From Breznakibacter sp047600785 (GTDB lineage Bacteria; Bacteroidota; Bacteroidia; Bacteroidales; Marinilabiliaceae): a DNA stretch of 64,000 bases. Numbering within the stretch: position 1 is the first letter of the stretch; every line of letters starts with the position of its first letter. Both the position numbers and the translations under genes were made by a program. Where the stretch lies: the NCBI GenBank assembly GCA_047600785.1, contig JASGKH010000001.1, positions 1-64,000 on the forward strand. Reading direction: 5' to 3'. The notes under the pieces were generated by a model that was not told the origin of the DNA, searched no databases, and saw only the letters and a list, made by a program, of their open reading frames with translations. Positions 8,601-16,552 of this stretch are shown here, in pieces.

Positions 8601-11235
8601 GTGATACCGGATTGCCGTTGGCATCGAGTGTCGCCACTTGAATCGTATGGAGTGTGTTGGTGAGCAACATGCCACGCTTATCACCTTGCGGCGTACGGAT
8701 ACCTACATAGCTTTTGAACGGCGAAAAGTTGACCGAGAATCGGTCGATGCTAAAATCACCCCCCTGTTCGAATACACGGGTGACGAACGAAGCACGTAAC
8801 ATGCCGGGAGCAGTTTCCGATACTTTAAGGACAGGCTTAATGCTGGCCACGCCTTGTTCGTTCAGTTGCCCGTCGAACACGGTCACCTCTTCGGCCGAAA
8901 AGGAACGTGCAGGATCATCGAACACGTAATCGGAATAACTTTTGAATGTCGTTTGGGTCGGGTAAAGAGTGGCGGTGACTCTGGCTTTGAGGTTTTTGGC
9001 AATGGCGCCGTGAAGCCACTTGGATCGCAATTCGGCCGATACGGGGTCGTCGGAACGGATGACACTGGTGCCAAAATCGAGTTCGATCTTTAAACGATTG
9101 GGTTTGACGGTCTCTACCCTCATTGTTTTTTCAAAAGCCGTGCCTCCCACCAGTACTTTGGCCAGCCACATGCCTGTTTGTGCCGATGGTGGTGTGGCTA
9201 CCCTGAACGCGTAGAGGCCTGTTTCGTTGAGCGATGCAGTTTGACGTGTCACCAACTGCCCCTGTGCGTTGGACAGTTCAAAAATGATGGGATGTCCTTT
9301 GGGCAATGCGTTTTGTTTGTCTTCGAGCATAAATGACACAAACAGCGTATCGCCAGGGCGCCAAACGCCGCGTTCGCCATAAATGAACCCCTTTAATCCC
9401 TTTTTCACGGTTTGGCCCGAAATATCGAACCGGCTCAATGACAACGCCGATGCATCGTCCACCCTCAAATAACCTCTTTGGCGCTGATGTTTGGCAATCA
9501 CCAAATAGGGCTTATGGGTACAAGCAACACGCACCGTGCCGTCGGAGCCGCTTTTCTTTTGTCCTACCAGTTGGTTCTGGTAATCGTACACTTCTATGTC
9601 TGCATTGGCAATGGGAGCTGTAGAGACCAAATCCGACACGGCCACGAACAACTCTTTGTCGCTACCGCATTTGGCCACCAATCCGATGTTCGATGCCAGG
9701 ACGTTGCGGCTTACCGCCAGGTTACGGTAATACATCGGGTGACAAGGATTTTCGCGTTGGTCCCAGTCCCAATCCATATCTTCTTCGTAACTGTCCCAGT
9801 TGCTGTAATGATAAGGGCTTGGCGTTTCCCAGTAAATAATGTCGTCTTCGGTAATGCCTTTGTCCGTAATCGGTTCGTTTTGGTTGGGTTCCCCCTCGCA
9901 GGGATAAACCGAAAACTCTTTTCGGATATTCATCACCACACGGTAAATGGCGCCCGGATCGGGGGTAATGAGTGTGGCAAGATCAAGCGAAAAGGTATTC
10001 CATTGGGTGAGGTCGAGATTTTTGTTATCGTCGAGCAGGATGATCTTTTTCACCACCAGCTTTCCGGCACGGCGCAATTCGTCATTGCCGTCCAGTGTGT
10101 TGGTTTGGAGGAACGATGCCACATTGTTTTCATAGATTTTTATCACTTGCACCTCTACTGCTCTTATACTTACGGTTTTAAACGGAAGTATCAATCCTTT
10201 GGAATCGGGGAGTATGGTGCCTTTGCCAATAATTTCGACCTTGGGTTTGGGCACTTCGAACGCAAGGCTGTAAGTGGCCTGTTCTTTGAAAGGGAGTCCC
10301 AGGCTGTTTTTAATGCCGGGATAAATCACCAAATTGAAACTGCCTGTCACGCGGCTTGCAAAAAAGATGCTGACCACGTTGGCGTCTATACTGTACCGCA
10401 TTCTGCCGATACCATTTGCCGTGATAAGCCCCGAAAGATCTTGGTTTTGCTGGATGGGATCGGAGAAAACCAGTTGAATTGATTGGGCAGGCGATTGCTG
10501 TGTGCGGACGTCCATGATTTTGAAGTCGCCTAGGGCAGGAATCTCAATGGTTTCGTTCCCTGATTTGGATATACCGATCGGCTTTCCGTCCCATTCTACC
10601 GTGATCGCCCCTGTGGTTTCGCCTCTTTCGACCCCCTGTGCGGTGAAAATATGTTGATTGCTTCCCTGGGCATGTTCCCAGGTTAGATTAAGTTTCTGGC
10701 CATTTTGCGTCACTTTAATAACCTTTTCCACATTTTCGTCTTCTTCAAAATCGGCGAAATTGAGTCTTCCGATAAATGAATTGATCTTTAGATCGTTGAG
10801 GTCATTGGGACGAAGGTTCACTTTTTCGAAGAAGAAATCTTGCTTCATCACTTCAAATGAAAAGTTGAAAGTTTCTTTTTCGTTGGGGAAGATGGCCGAA
10901 AGGTTGACTGCCACATCGAACCGTTGTCCCGAAACAAACTTTTTGGCTGGTTTGAGGACCAATGTTTGGACATCCTCCCAGACCAATTGTCCTTTAATGG
11001 ACGGCTTTATGGCGATGACCGACGGACTTGCCTGCTTGCCTGGTTCGGCACCGGGGACAGGTTCTGAAAACTCTACCCGCACCGCCGATTGGTTTGCGAC
11101 CAGGCCAGAGGTAAACGCGCTTACCTTGGGATGGTATGCCGTGGAGGACGAACCGGTAGGTTTGTTCAGATCGATGCAGGAATGGAGACATAGCCCCAGC
11201 GAAAGAAGCATCAATAAGGAAAGGTATTTGTTCAT
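5695..11235 (-). CDS. alpha-2-macroglobulin family lipoprotein
   Basis: An 1846-residue bacterial alpha-2-macroglobulin, thought to trap foreign proteases at the cell envelope. The signal peptide ends in lipobox LHSC, so the mature protein should be lipid-anchored at Cys20. An MG2-type domain lies around residues 600-720 (GVWRPGDTLFVSF). The A2M domain, with RYIGSVRTMVVA, is near residue 1215. The thioester domain carries YPHGCIEQTTS near residue 1396. The Cys and Gln of CIEQ can form the internal thioester, so the covalent-trapping chemistry looks intact. A helical thioester-domain region and a receptor-binding-like beta region follow. It is longer than E. coli YfhM (about 1650 residues). 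It is co-oriented with a small lipoprotein gene 29 bases upstream. In Enterobacteria such a gene usually adjoins pbpC; here pbpC is 13 kb away. Confidence 0.95.
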   Translation of the reverse strand: MNKYLSLLMLLSLGLCLHSCIDLNKPTGSSSTAYHPKVSAFTSGLVANQSAVRVEFSEPVPGAEPGKQASPSVIAIKPSIKGQLVWEDVQTLVLKPAKKFVSGQRFDVAVNLSAIFPNEKETFNFSFEVMKQDFFFEKVNLRPNDLNDLKINSFIGRLNFADFEEDENVEKVIKVTQNGQKLNLTWEHAQGSNQHIFTAQGVERGETTGAITVEWDGKPIGISKSGNETIEIPALGDFKIMDVRTQQSPAQSIQLVFSDPIQQNQDLSGLITANGIGRMRYSIDANVVSIFFASRVTGSFNLVIYPGIKNSLGLPFKEQATYSLAFEVPKPKVEIIGKGTILPDSKGLILPFKTVSIRAVEVQVIKIYENNVASFLQTNTLDGNDELRRAGKLVVKKIILLDDNKNLDLTQWNTFSLDLATLITPDPGAIYRVVMNIRKEFSVYPCEGEPNQNEPITDKGITEDDIIYWETPSPYHYSNWDSYEEDMDWDWDQRENPCHPMYYRNLAVSRNVLASNIGLVAKCGSDKELFVAVSDLVSTAPIANADIEVYDYQNQLVGQKKSGSDGTVRVACTHKPYLVIAKHQRQRGYLRVDDASALSLSRFDISGQTVKKGLKGFIYGERGVWRPGDTLFVSFMLEDKQNALPKGHPIIFELSNAQGQLVTRQTASLNETGLYAFRVATPPSAQTGMWLAKVLVGGTAFEKTMRVETVKPNRLKIELDFGTSVIRSDDPVSAELRSKWLHGAIAKNLKARVTATLYPTQTTFKSYSDYVFDDPARSFSAEEVTVFDGQLNEQGVASIKPVLKVSETAPGMLRASFVTRVFEQGGDFSIDRFSVNFSPFKSYVGIRTPQGDKRGMLLTNTLHTIQVATLDANGNPVSRQNLRYQIYKVQWRWWWESGEDDLARYAGSVSENLVASGTLSTSNGKGSFKFQIKYPEWGRYLIRVTDMQGGHAAGKTVYVDWPGWALKPMGNNPQDAAMLNFTAEKEKYAIGEKATLSFPSPDKGRALVSIETGSRVLNAFWVETKKGLTQASFDITPDMAPNIYAHVTLVQPHNQADNNLPIRLYGVIPLLVENPDTHLAPVIDMPKELQPDKEVAITVKEAKGKKMSYTLAIVDDGLLDLTRFATPDPWNSFYAREALGVKTWDLYDYVMGAYGGKIERAFSLGGDDELAGKKGGQKANRFKPMVKFAGPFTLEKGKSQTHRFVMPRYIGSVRTMVVACNQGSYGQAEVTTPVRKPLMVLATLPRVLGVGEKVKLPVSVFAMKDNLGNVDVSVNASGPVQVVGEKTKRLNFGAQGDQIATFDLDIASKTGVAKIKFQASSGKESAEDEIEIEVRNPNPPITKTVEKTIDANASATLSYTLPGIDGTNRAVMEISSVPPIDFGTRLKYLLAYPHGCIEQTTSAAFPQLFIGDVVEQAKPLRDKMEENVRAAIVRLKSMARTDGGFGYWPGATQSDDWGSSYAGHFLIEAEKKGFILPINLKKDWIDYQKRQARQWNKPSNGYAGYSMLAQAYRLYTLALAGEAEMSAMNRLRNEPKLAVAAQWRLAATYALAGQHSVATQLIENIALSEAVPAGTYDYTYGSEERNSALVIETFTLLKQREKAMPLVIQLSKQLSGGNWMSTQATAYSLLAISHFIGDKSTTKEMKFSLTIDGKKKGTFTQNKPLYADSLAIRTNSGEVGIANHTNSVLYARVVLEGIPAAGEETAYSNNLKIAVEYTDLKGLPVDVSKLPQGTDFKATVRITNPGTMGGYKNLALSQIFPSGWEIRNTRMEDGPSAYEGDVPTYRDIRDDRVYSYFDLGANQTKKMVIVLNAAYKGTFYLPGVNGEAMYDKTISALVPGKWVTVE

Positions 11236-11264
11236 GTTAGCCGTATTTTGGGTTTATTGGGAAA

Positions 11265-12293
11265 TCAGTTTAATTCGATCGAAAAAGGTGCTTCATTGAC
11301 ATTCTTGTACTGTTGGTAGCGTGTTTCAAAATTGTCCACCAGAAAAGGATCGTGCATAGCGCTTTTTATCATTTCCAAATTACCATCAACCATTGAGGTG
11401 GCCTGGAAATTCATTAGTACTTCAAGATAGCTGCGCAAAGCAAATTGGCGCGAAAAAGTAAAAGTACCTTCTTCTAAAAAATCATTGAACACAAGTGGGG
11501 CTGAGTCTTCGAACTGCATGGGAAACTCTTTGTTTTCGTCCAGGAGCCTAATGATTTGGTAGACGTTGAGCCAGTACGATAAAGGATAATAACTTGTTTT
11601 GATGAGGTGACTGTCCATGTGGCGGTGTACCGATTCAATGCAACTAAAATATTCTTGCCTGCCCCGTTCCGCATTTTGCCAAACCTCTTCGGTGTAGGCC
11701 ACGGGGCTGTTCAACAATGCCAGACAATAATCAAATTCGATTTGTTTTTCACCCCATTCCCGGAACTCCTCGGGCGGTTGCTTCCGTCGTATGAACTCGT
11801 TTAATTTTTCAATGTTTCTGGCTTTTTCGGCGTCGCAGCTGCGCTTGTACTCGATCAATGTTTGGGATACATCATATGGATAACATCCCAAATATCGTTC
11901 CCTGAAACTGGATATGTGATTGTTTAACGATGCGTTGTCGCCCGAAAAAATGGCCCTATCGTTTTTTTCGAAATCCTTTTCCACGTGGATGTTGTTGCCG
12001 GGAGCTACCACCACAATGTCTCCAATTTCCGAAAGGCTTACTTCACGCGTAACCAATGGTTGGAACTCAAATCGGAATTTTCCGTTCGAATCGATTTCCG
12101 ACACATATTTTTTTTCGTTGCCCGGATAATCGGGCAGGGTCAATGTAATTTGTGTGATCGGAGGATATGTTCCATGGTTTACTATTTTTCCCGTAATGAT
12201 GGCGGCCGAATGGTCAATAGGCCTGTTGAAGTTACCACAACCCTCCAGAACGAGAAATAAAACAGGGAGCCATATTGGATAATGACATTGCAT
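11265..12293 (-). CDS. lipoprotein with DUF4369-like N-terminal domain, no thioredoxin domain
   Basis: A 342-residue predicted lipoprotein with signal ending in LEGC. Residues about 30-110 (AAIITGKIVNHGTYPP, VSEIDSNGKFRFEF, VAPGNNIHVEKDF) resemble the beta-sandwich found in front of TlpA-type thioredoxins of Bacteroidota. The rest is mainly alpha-helical and charged, with no CxxC redox motif. A full-length TlpA-like protein would place its thioredoxin domain here, so this is either a shortened family member or a domain-only relative. It sits 29 bases upstream of the alpha-2-macroglobulin gene on the same strand and is probably co-transcribed; a helper role for that protein is inference only. 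Confidence 0.65.
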   Translation of the reverse strand: MQCHYPIWLPVLFLVLEGCGNFNRPIDHSAAIITGKIVNHGTYPPITQITLTLPDYPGNEKKYVSEIDSNGKFRFEFQPLVTREVSLSEIGDIVVVAPGNNIHVEKDFEKNDRAIFSGDNASLNNHISSFRERYLGCYPYDVSQTLIEYKRSCDAEKARNIEKLNEFIRRKQPPEEFREWGEKQIEFDYCLALLNSPVAYTEEVWQNAERGRQEYFSCIESVHRHMDSHLIKTSYYPLSYWLNVYQIIRLLDENKEFPMQFEDSAPLVFNDFLEEGTFTFSRQFALRSYLEVLMNFQATSMVDGNLEMIKSAMHDPFLVDNFETRYQQYKNVNEAPFSIELN

Positions 12294-12416
12294 GGAACAA
12301 AATGGATAGAAGGTGTGGGGATCTGGATTGGTAACAGTATTTCAAACAAGCGTCCAAATTAACGATTTGTGGTATATAGGCAATTAAAATTGCCAAAGAA
12401 AGAGCATATTTTAGAT

Positions 12417-12424
12417 TAATTTTG
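12417..12424 (+). promoter_or_regulatory. putative -7 element of apbE promoter
   Basis: TAATTTTG fits TAnnTTTG, 20 bases before the apbE start. A possible TTG -33 element lies at 12390, but the spacer of 24 is slightly long. Confidence 0.4.
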
Positions 12425-12444
12425 CCGTACAAAACTGCTTTCCC

Positions 12445-13434
12445 ATGAAGTATTCTTTATTGTTGGCAATGATTGGCTTGCTGTTTGGTTGCGCAAGCCC
12501 CGAGGCCTATTTCCGAAACGAAGGGTTTGTGTTTGGCACCACCTATCATTTTATTTATGAATGCAACAGCGATTTACAGGTTCAGATAATGGATAAAATC
12601 GCAAGTGTGGATTGGAGCTTATTGACATTCAAAGACTCGTCGGTGATCAGCCGCGTGAACAAAAACGATACGTCGGTGGTGCTCGACGACCATTTCGTGA
12701 CCGTATACAACAAAGCGCTGGAGGTAACCTTGAAAACCAACGGAGCATTCGATATGACGGTAGCGCCGCTGGTGAACGCGTGGGGATTTGGTTTTACCAA
12801 CAGGGATAGCATGACGCAGGCCAAGGTCGATAGTATGCTGGAATTTGTGGGAATGGGCAATGTAAAGCTCGAAAGAGGGAAAATTATCAAAGCCGATCCT
12901 CGTCTAATGCTGGATGCCAGTGCCATTGCCAAAGGGTATGGGGTCGATGTGGCTGCTTTGTTCCTTGAATCGGTGGGTGTAAAGAATTACATGGTTGAGA
13001 TCGGTGGTGAATTGCGTGTGAAAGGGCATAACGACAAGGGATTGCCCTGGAGCGTGGGCATTGATAAACCCATTGACGACCCCGCGGCGGGTAGCCGTGA
13101 ACTTCAGGAGATCCTTCGTCTTGATAACCAATCGTTGGCAACTTCGGGCAACTACAGGAACTTTTATTATCAGGGCAATAAAAAGTACGCCCACACCATC
13201 GATCCCAAGACCGGCTACCCGGTGCAAACCAACGTGCTGAGCTCGTCGGTCATTGCCCCCGACTGCATGACGGCCGATGCCTATGCCACGGCATTCATGG
13301 TCCTTGGCCTTGAAAAATCACTGGCCATAGCGAATACCGATCCAACCATTGAAGCCTATTTCATTTATTCCGATGAAAACGGAAACATGCAGGAAGTTTG
13401 GTCCACTGGTTTCGAACGGTTAATCAAAAAATAA
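12445..13434 (+). CDS. apbE: FAD:protein FMN transferase (ApbE), lipoprotein
   Basis: Attaches FMN covalently to Ser/Thr of target flavoproteins outside the cytoplasm, for example Na+-translocating NADH:quinone reductase or Rnf subunits. The 329-residue protein has a signal ending in the lipobox LFGC. Family motifs include DASAIAKGYGVDV (FAD binding), LATSGNYRNFY, AHTIDPKTGYPV and the C-terminal DCMTADAYATAFMVLG segment with metal-binding Asp/Thr. Length and order of motifs are complete. No flavoprotein target is encoded nearby. The gene appears monocistronic, with its own promoter element and terminator. Confidence 0.95.
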   Translation: MKYSLLLAMIGLLFGCASPEAYFRNEGFVFGTTYHFIYECNSDLQVQIMDKIASVDWSLLTFKDSSVISRVNKNDTSVVLDDHFVTVYNKALEVTLKTNGAFDMTVAPLVNAWGFGFTNRDSMTQAKVDSMLEFVGMGNVKLERGKIIKADPRLMLDASAIAKGYGVDVAALFLESVGVKNYMVEIGGELRVKGHNDKGLPWSVGIDKPIDDPAAGSRELQEILRLDNQSLATSGNYRNFYYQGNKKYAHTIDPKTGYPVQTNVLSSSVIAPDCMTADAYATAFMVLGLEKSLAIANTDPTIEAYFIYSDENGNMQEVWSTGFERLIKK

Positions 13435-13453
13435 CGGGTTGGCCGAAAAAATA

Positions 13454-13486
13454 AAAGGGGTTTCCACGTTTGGAAGCCCCTTTCTT
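13454..13486 (+). terminator. terminator after apbE
   Basis: The stem AAAGGGGTTTCC / GGAAGCCCCTTT (one G-U pair) has a six-base loop and is followed by CTTCGTTT, 19 bases past the stop codon. Confidence 0.75.
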
Positions 13487-13508
13487 CGTTTAAGTAACCC
13501 AAAAAAAT

Positions 13509-13575
13509 GGTTGTTTCTACAACAACCGATGCATTGCCGATTTGCACCCGCCAAATATTGAAGAGGCAATGCATC
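13509..13575. other. two abutting stem-loops, candidate structured RNA or DNA element
   Basis: The first stem GGTTGTT-TCTAC-AACAACC occupies 13509-13527. The second begins at the very next base: GATGCATTGCC (13528-13538) pairs perfectly with GGCAATGCATC (13565-13575). It contains a nested ATTTG/CAAAT stem at 13540-13556. There is no T-run, so it is not an obvious terminator, and the apbE terminator lies just before it. It may be a small RNA, a 5' leader element of a transcript reading either way, or a protein-binding site. I do not recognise the family. Confidence 0.5.
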
Positions 13576-13639
13576 AAAAAACTGCAATCATCTGTTGAAT
13601 TAAAACCAACGTAAAGATAGTAAAAGACCTTAAAATCTG

Positions 13640-13676
13640 AAATATTTTCATTGTTTTTTTATAAATATTTTCATTG
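13640..13676. repeat. 14-bp direct repeat
   Basis: AAATATTTTCATTG occurs twice, at 13640-13653 and 13663-13676, a 23-base period in AT-rich intergenic DNA. The rest of 13435-14018 holds the apbE terminator, the paired stem-loops, a possible 72-codon frame and the promoter element of the next gene. Confidence 0.6.
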
Positions 13677-13698
13677 AAATTCATACTGATCTGAAGGG

Positions 13699-13917
13699 TT
13701 AATTTTCAAGGGCACTAATCCTTGCAATAATTATGCGGCCCACAATTGTCCCCAAAAAATTATTGCTTGTCGTTTTGGGCAAAATTAACCGGTATCCGTT
13801 GAAACAAATAAGTCCAAAATCTGTTTGATGTTGGAAGAAAATGAGCTCGCACCAAGGGATAAGACCCAGCGTCAATCCGTTTTGATCGTTTGGGTGTTTA
13901 ATTGTGCAGTGTGGCAT
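13699..13917 (-). CDS. possible small hypothetical protein
   Basis: A 72-codon minus-strand frame in an otherwise gene-free 580-base gap. Its product alternates hydrophobic and polar residues plausibly (GLIPWCELIFF, NGYRLILPK, GTIVGRIIIAR), and codon usage resembles the neighbours. I recognise no family, and no promoter is evident. It diverges from the 2-oxoacid dehydrogenase gene. It may be a genuine small protein or a chance frame. Confidence 0.3.
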   Translation of the reverse strand: MPHCTIKHPNDQNGLTLGLIPWCELIFFQHQTDFGLICFNGYRLILPKTTSNNFLGTIVGRIIIARISALEN

Positions 13918-13995
13918 AAGTACATGATAAGGTAGGGGAATATTTTCATCTTTCTTATCGGTCTTGCTTTAAGCCAACAACCGCACAATCTTTTT

Positions 13996-14003
13996 TACCT
14001 TTG
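13996..14003 (+). promoter_or_regulatory. putative -7 element of the 2-oxoacid dehydrogenase gene
   Basis: TACCTTTG fits TAnnTTTG. It overlaps the first bases of the longest open frame (TTG 14001), which argues for a start at ATG 14019 or 14031 instead. Confidence 0.45.
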
Positions 14004-14018
14004 TCGAAACAAACCGAA

Positions 14019-16457
14019 ATGATTGGTACAATGTCTTCTCAGGAAAAGCGGGAACTCAGTTTTGAAGAATTTAAGCATCAAGTGCTCAGCGACTATCGTC
14101 TTGGGCATGTTAGCCGTCAGATGAGCCTTTTGGCACGCAGGGAAGTACTGAACGGAAAAGCAAAGTTTGGCATTTTTGGTGATGGGAAAGAAGTGGCGCA
14201 AATAGCATTGGCCAAGCAATTCCGTGACGGCGACTGGCGATCGGGTTATTACCGCGACCAAACGCTGATGTTAGCCCTTGGCCTTGTCACGCCTAAGATT
14301 TTCTTTTCCCAGTTATATGGGGAAACCAACACCGATCTGAACCCTGATAATTCGGGACGTTCATTCAATAATCATTATGGGACTCAATTGATTGACAATG
14401 AAGACAATTGGTTGCCGCAAACCGATCGTAAAAACTCGTCGTCCGACATTTCGCCCACCGCAGGGCAAATGCCACGGCTGCTGGGATTGGCGCTTTCGTC
14501 GAAGATTTACCGCAACAGCCCCAATCTCCACCATTTGACCCAATTCAGCCATATGGGCAACGAAGTGGCTTTTGGCACCATTGGTGATGCCAGCACATCT
14601 GAAGGCCATTTTTTTGAAACCATGAATGCGGCCGCCGTACTGCAAATACCTATGGCCGTATCGGTATGGGACGATGGGTTTGGCATATCGGTACCCAAAA
14701 AGATGCAAACTGTGCACGCCAGCATTTCCAAGGCCCTGAGAGGCTTTGAGAAAGGGACGAAGGACAAAAAGGGTATTTTGATTTACTACGCCAAAGGATG
14801 GGATTATCCTACACTTTGTCAAATTTATGAAGAAGGAGTGGCCAAATGCCGCACGGAGCATATTCCTGCGCTTTTCCACATTGATGAATTAACGCAGCCA
14901 ATGGGGCACAGCACGTCAGGGTCGCATGAACGGTATAAAACAGAAGAACGCCTGAGTTGGGAAAAAGCACATGATTGTCTGCTGAAGATGCGGCAATGGA
15001 TTTTAGAAATAGGGCTGGCCACTGAAAACGAACTGGACGAACTTGAAAACGATGCATTTCAGGAAGTACGCCGTGCGCAAAAGGAAGCTTTTGCCGATTA
15101 CATGTCCCGTTTGCAATTTGAACGCGATCAGCTGGTCGAGCTTGTCCGTACACGGCAATGCATGTGCAATGAAGCAATACAATTGCAAGTCGAAGAGGAA
15201 ATTAAAAAGTTACAGTCGGTCATTACCCTGAACCGAAAGGAGATCATGGGCACGGCACGGCGTATATTGCGCCACGTGTGCGCCACGTGTGCGGGCAACG
15301 GAATGTTAAAGCGTGATATAGTGGCGTGGATTGCCGATTATCAGGAAAAGGCATATGTGATGTACAGCAAATGGCTCTATTCCGAGTCCTCAAAGGCGGC
15401 TGTCAATATCCCACCTGTCCCACCCGAATACGGAGATATCGAAGAGATGGTACCAAGCCGTGAAATTATCCGCGACAATTTTGATGCATTGATGGAAAGA
15501 GATCCGCGCATCCTTATTTTTGGTGAAGATGCGGGCAAGCTTGGGGGCGTGAACCAAACCATGGAAGGGTTGCAGGAAAAATATAGCCCATGGCGGGTCA
15601 GCGACACGGGAATCCGTGAGACATCAATTATTGGCAAGGGTATTGGCCTGGCGCTCCGGGGACTTCGTCCGGTGGTGGAGATACAGTACTTTGATTACCT
15701 GTTGTATGCCATCCAAACCATGAGCGATGACATTGCCACTACCCGTTACCGTACCAAAAATCGCCAACAAGTTCCGGTCATCATCAGCACGCGTGGTCAC
15801 AGGCTCGAAGGCATCTGGCACTCCGGCTCACCCATGAGCATGGTCATCAACGCCATTCGGGGAGTGTATGTGTGCGTACCGCGCGACATGACCCGTGCCG
15901 CTGGCTTTTACAATACATTGTTTCGCGGAACTGATCCCGCGTTGGTCATCGAACCGCTTAACGGTTACCGTATCCGGGAACGTAGGCCGGTGAATTTGGG
16001 CGAATATTGCATTCCATTGGGTGTGCCAGAAATATTGCAACCGGGAACGGACGTGACGCTGGTGACTTACGGGTCGTGCGTGAGAATTGCCCAGGAGGCC
16101 ATTGCCCAGTTGACGGAAATCGGGATCTCGGTCGAATTGATCGATGTGCAAACCCTTTTACCGTTCGATAGACATTATGCCATTCTGGAATCGGTGAAGA
16201 AGACCAACCGCATTGTGTTTTTCGATGAAGATGTGCCTGGCGGTGCCACAGCATTCATGATGCAACAGGTTATGGAGGAACAAGGTGCGTTCAGATATCT
16301 CGATGCACCGCCGGTAACGGTGACCGCTAAATCTCACCGCCCCGCCCATGGCACCGATGGTGATTATTTTAGCAAACCCAACGCAGAGGATGTGTACGAA
16401 GCTATTTATGACCTGATGAGTGATTGTTTTCCCAAACAGTTCCCTGGTTTGTACTGA
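14019..16457 (+). CDS. 2-oxoisovalerate-type dehydrogenase E1, fused alpha and beta subunits
   Basis: The thiamine-diphosphate E1 component of a branched-chain 2-oxoacid dehydrogenase complex, decarboxylating 2-oxo acids from Val, Leu and Ile. It is about 812 residues. The N-terminal half is E1-alpha, with the TPP-binding segment GDASTSEGHFFETMNAA near residue 190. A helical linker rich in charged residues follows, then E1-beta from about residue 480 (RILIFGEDAGKLGG, the DTGIRETSIIGKGIG segment, and a C-terminal transketolase domain with VTYGSCVRIAQEA). Single-chain alpha/beta E1 proteins are usual in Bacteroidota. No E2 or E3 gene is nearby, so partners must be encoded elsewhere. The first ATG downstream of the promoter element is 14019; ATG 14031 is equally possible. 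Confidence 0.92.
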   Translation: MIGTMSSQEKRELSFEEFKHQVLSDYRLGHVSRQMSLLARREVLNGKAKFGIFGDGKEVAQIALAKQFRDGDWRSGYYRDQTLMLALGLVTPKIFFSQLYGETNTDLNPDNSGRSFNNHYGTQLIDNEDNWLPQTDRKNSSSDISPTAGQMPRLLGLALSSKIYRNSPNLHHLTQFSHMGNEVAFGTIGDASTSEGHFFETMNAAAVLQIPMAVSVWDDGFGISVPKKMQTVHASISKALRGFEKGTKDKKGILIYYAKGWDYPTLCQIYEEGVAKCRTEHIPALFHIDELTQPMGHSTSGSHERYKTEERLSWEKAHDCLLKMRQWILEIGLATENELDELENDAFQEVRRAQKEAFADYMSRLQFERDQLVELVRTRQCMCNEAIQLQVEEEIKKLQSVITLNRKEIMGTARRILRHVCATCAGNGMLKRDIVAWIADYQEKAYVMYSKWLYSESSKAAVNIPPVPPEYGDIEEMVPSREIIRDNFDALMERDPRILIFGEDAGKLGGVNQTMEGLQEKYSPWRVSDTGIRETSIIGKGIGLALRGLRPVVEIQYFDYLLYAIQTMSDDIATTRYRTKNRQQVPVIISTRGHRLEGIWHSGSPMSMVINAIRGVYVCVPRDMTRAAGFYNTLFRGTDPALVIEPLNGYRIRERRPVNLGEYCIPLGVPEILQPGTDVTLVTYGSCVRIAQEAIAQLTEIGISVELIDVQTLLPFDRHYAILESVKKTNRIVFFDEDVPGGATAFMMQQVMEEQGAFRYLDAPPVTVTAKSHRPAHGTDGDYFSKPNAEDVYEAIYDLMSDCFPKQFPGLY

Positions 16458-16494
16458 ATGCGAAGCAGAAAGGGGCTTTGATATGGCAAAAAAC

Positions 16495-16532
16495 AAAAGC
16501 TGTTGGGAAACAATTTTCCTAACAGCTTTTTT
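16495..16532. terminator. bidirectional terminator between E1 gene and efflux operon
   Basis: The stem AAAAGCTGTT / AACAGCTTTT, with a partly paired inner GGGAAA/TTTTCC, is flanked by A and T runs. It lies between converging genes. Confidence 0.85.
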
Positions 16533-16552
16533 ATATATACCCCAAAATTACG

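Noticed and set aside
9478..10482. 334-codon plus-strand frame opposite the alpha-2-macroglobulin gene
   Set aside because: Long only because the opposite gene's composition suppresses stops; its product is His/Phe-rich and irregular, with no motifs.
13640..13676. 14-bp direct repeat as an attachment site
   Set aside because: No integrase, tRNA end or island boundary nearby; AT-rich sequence makes chance repeats likely.
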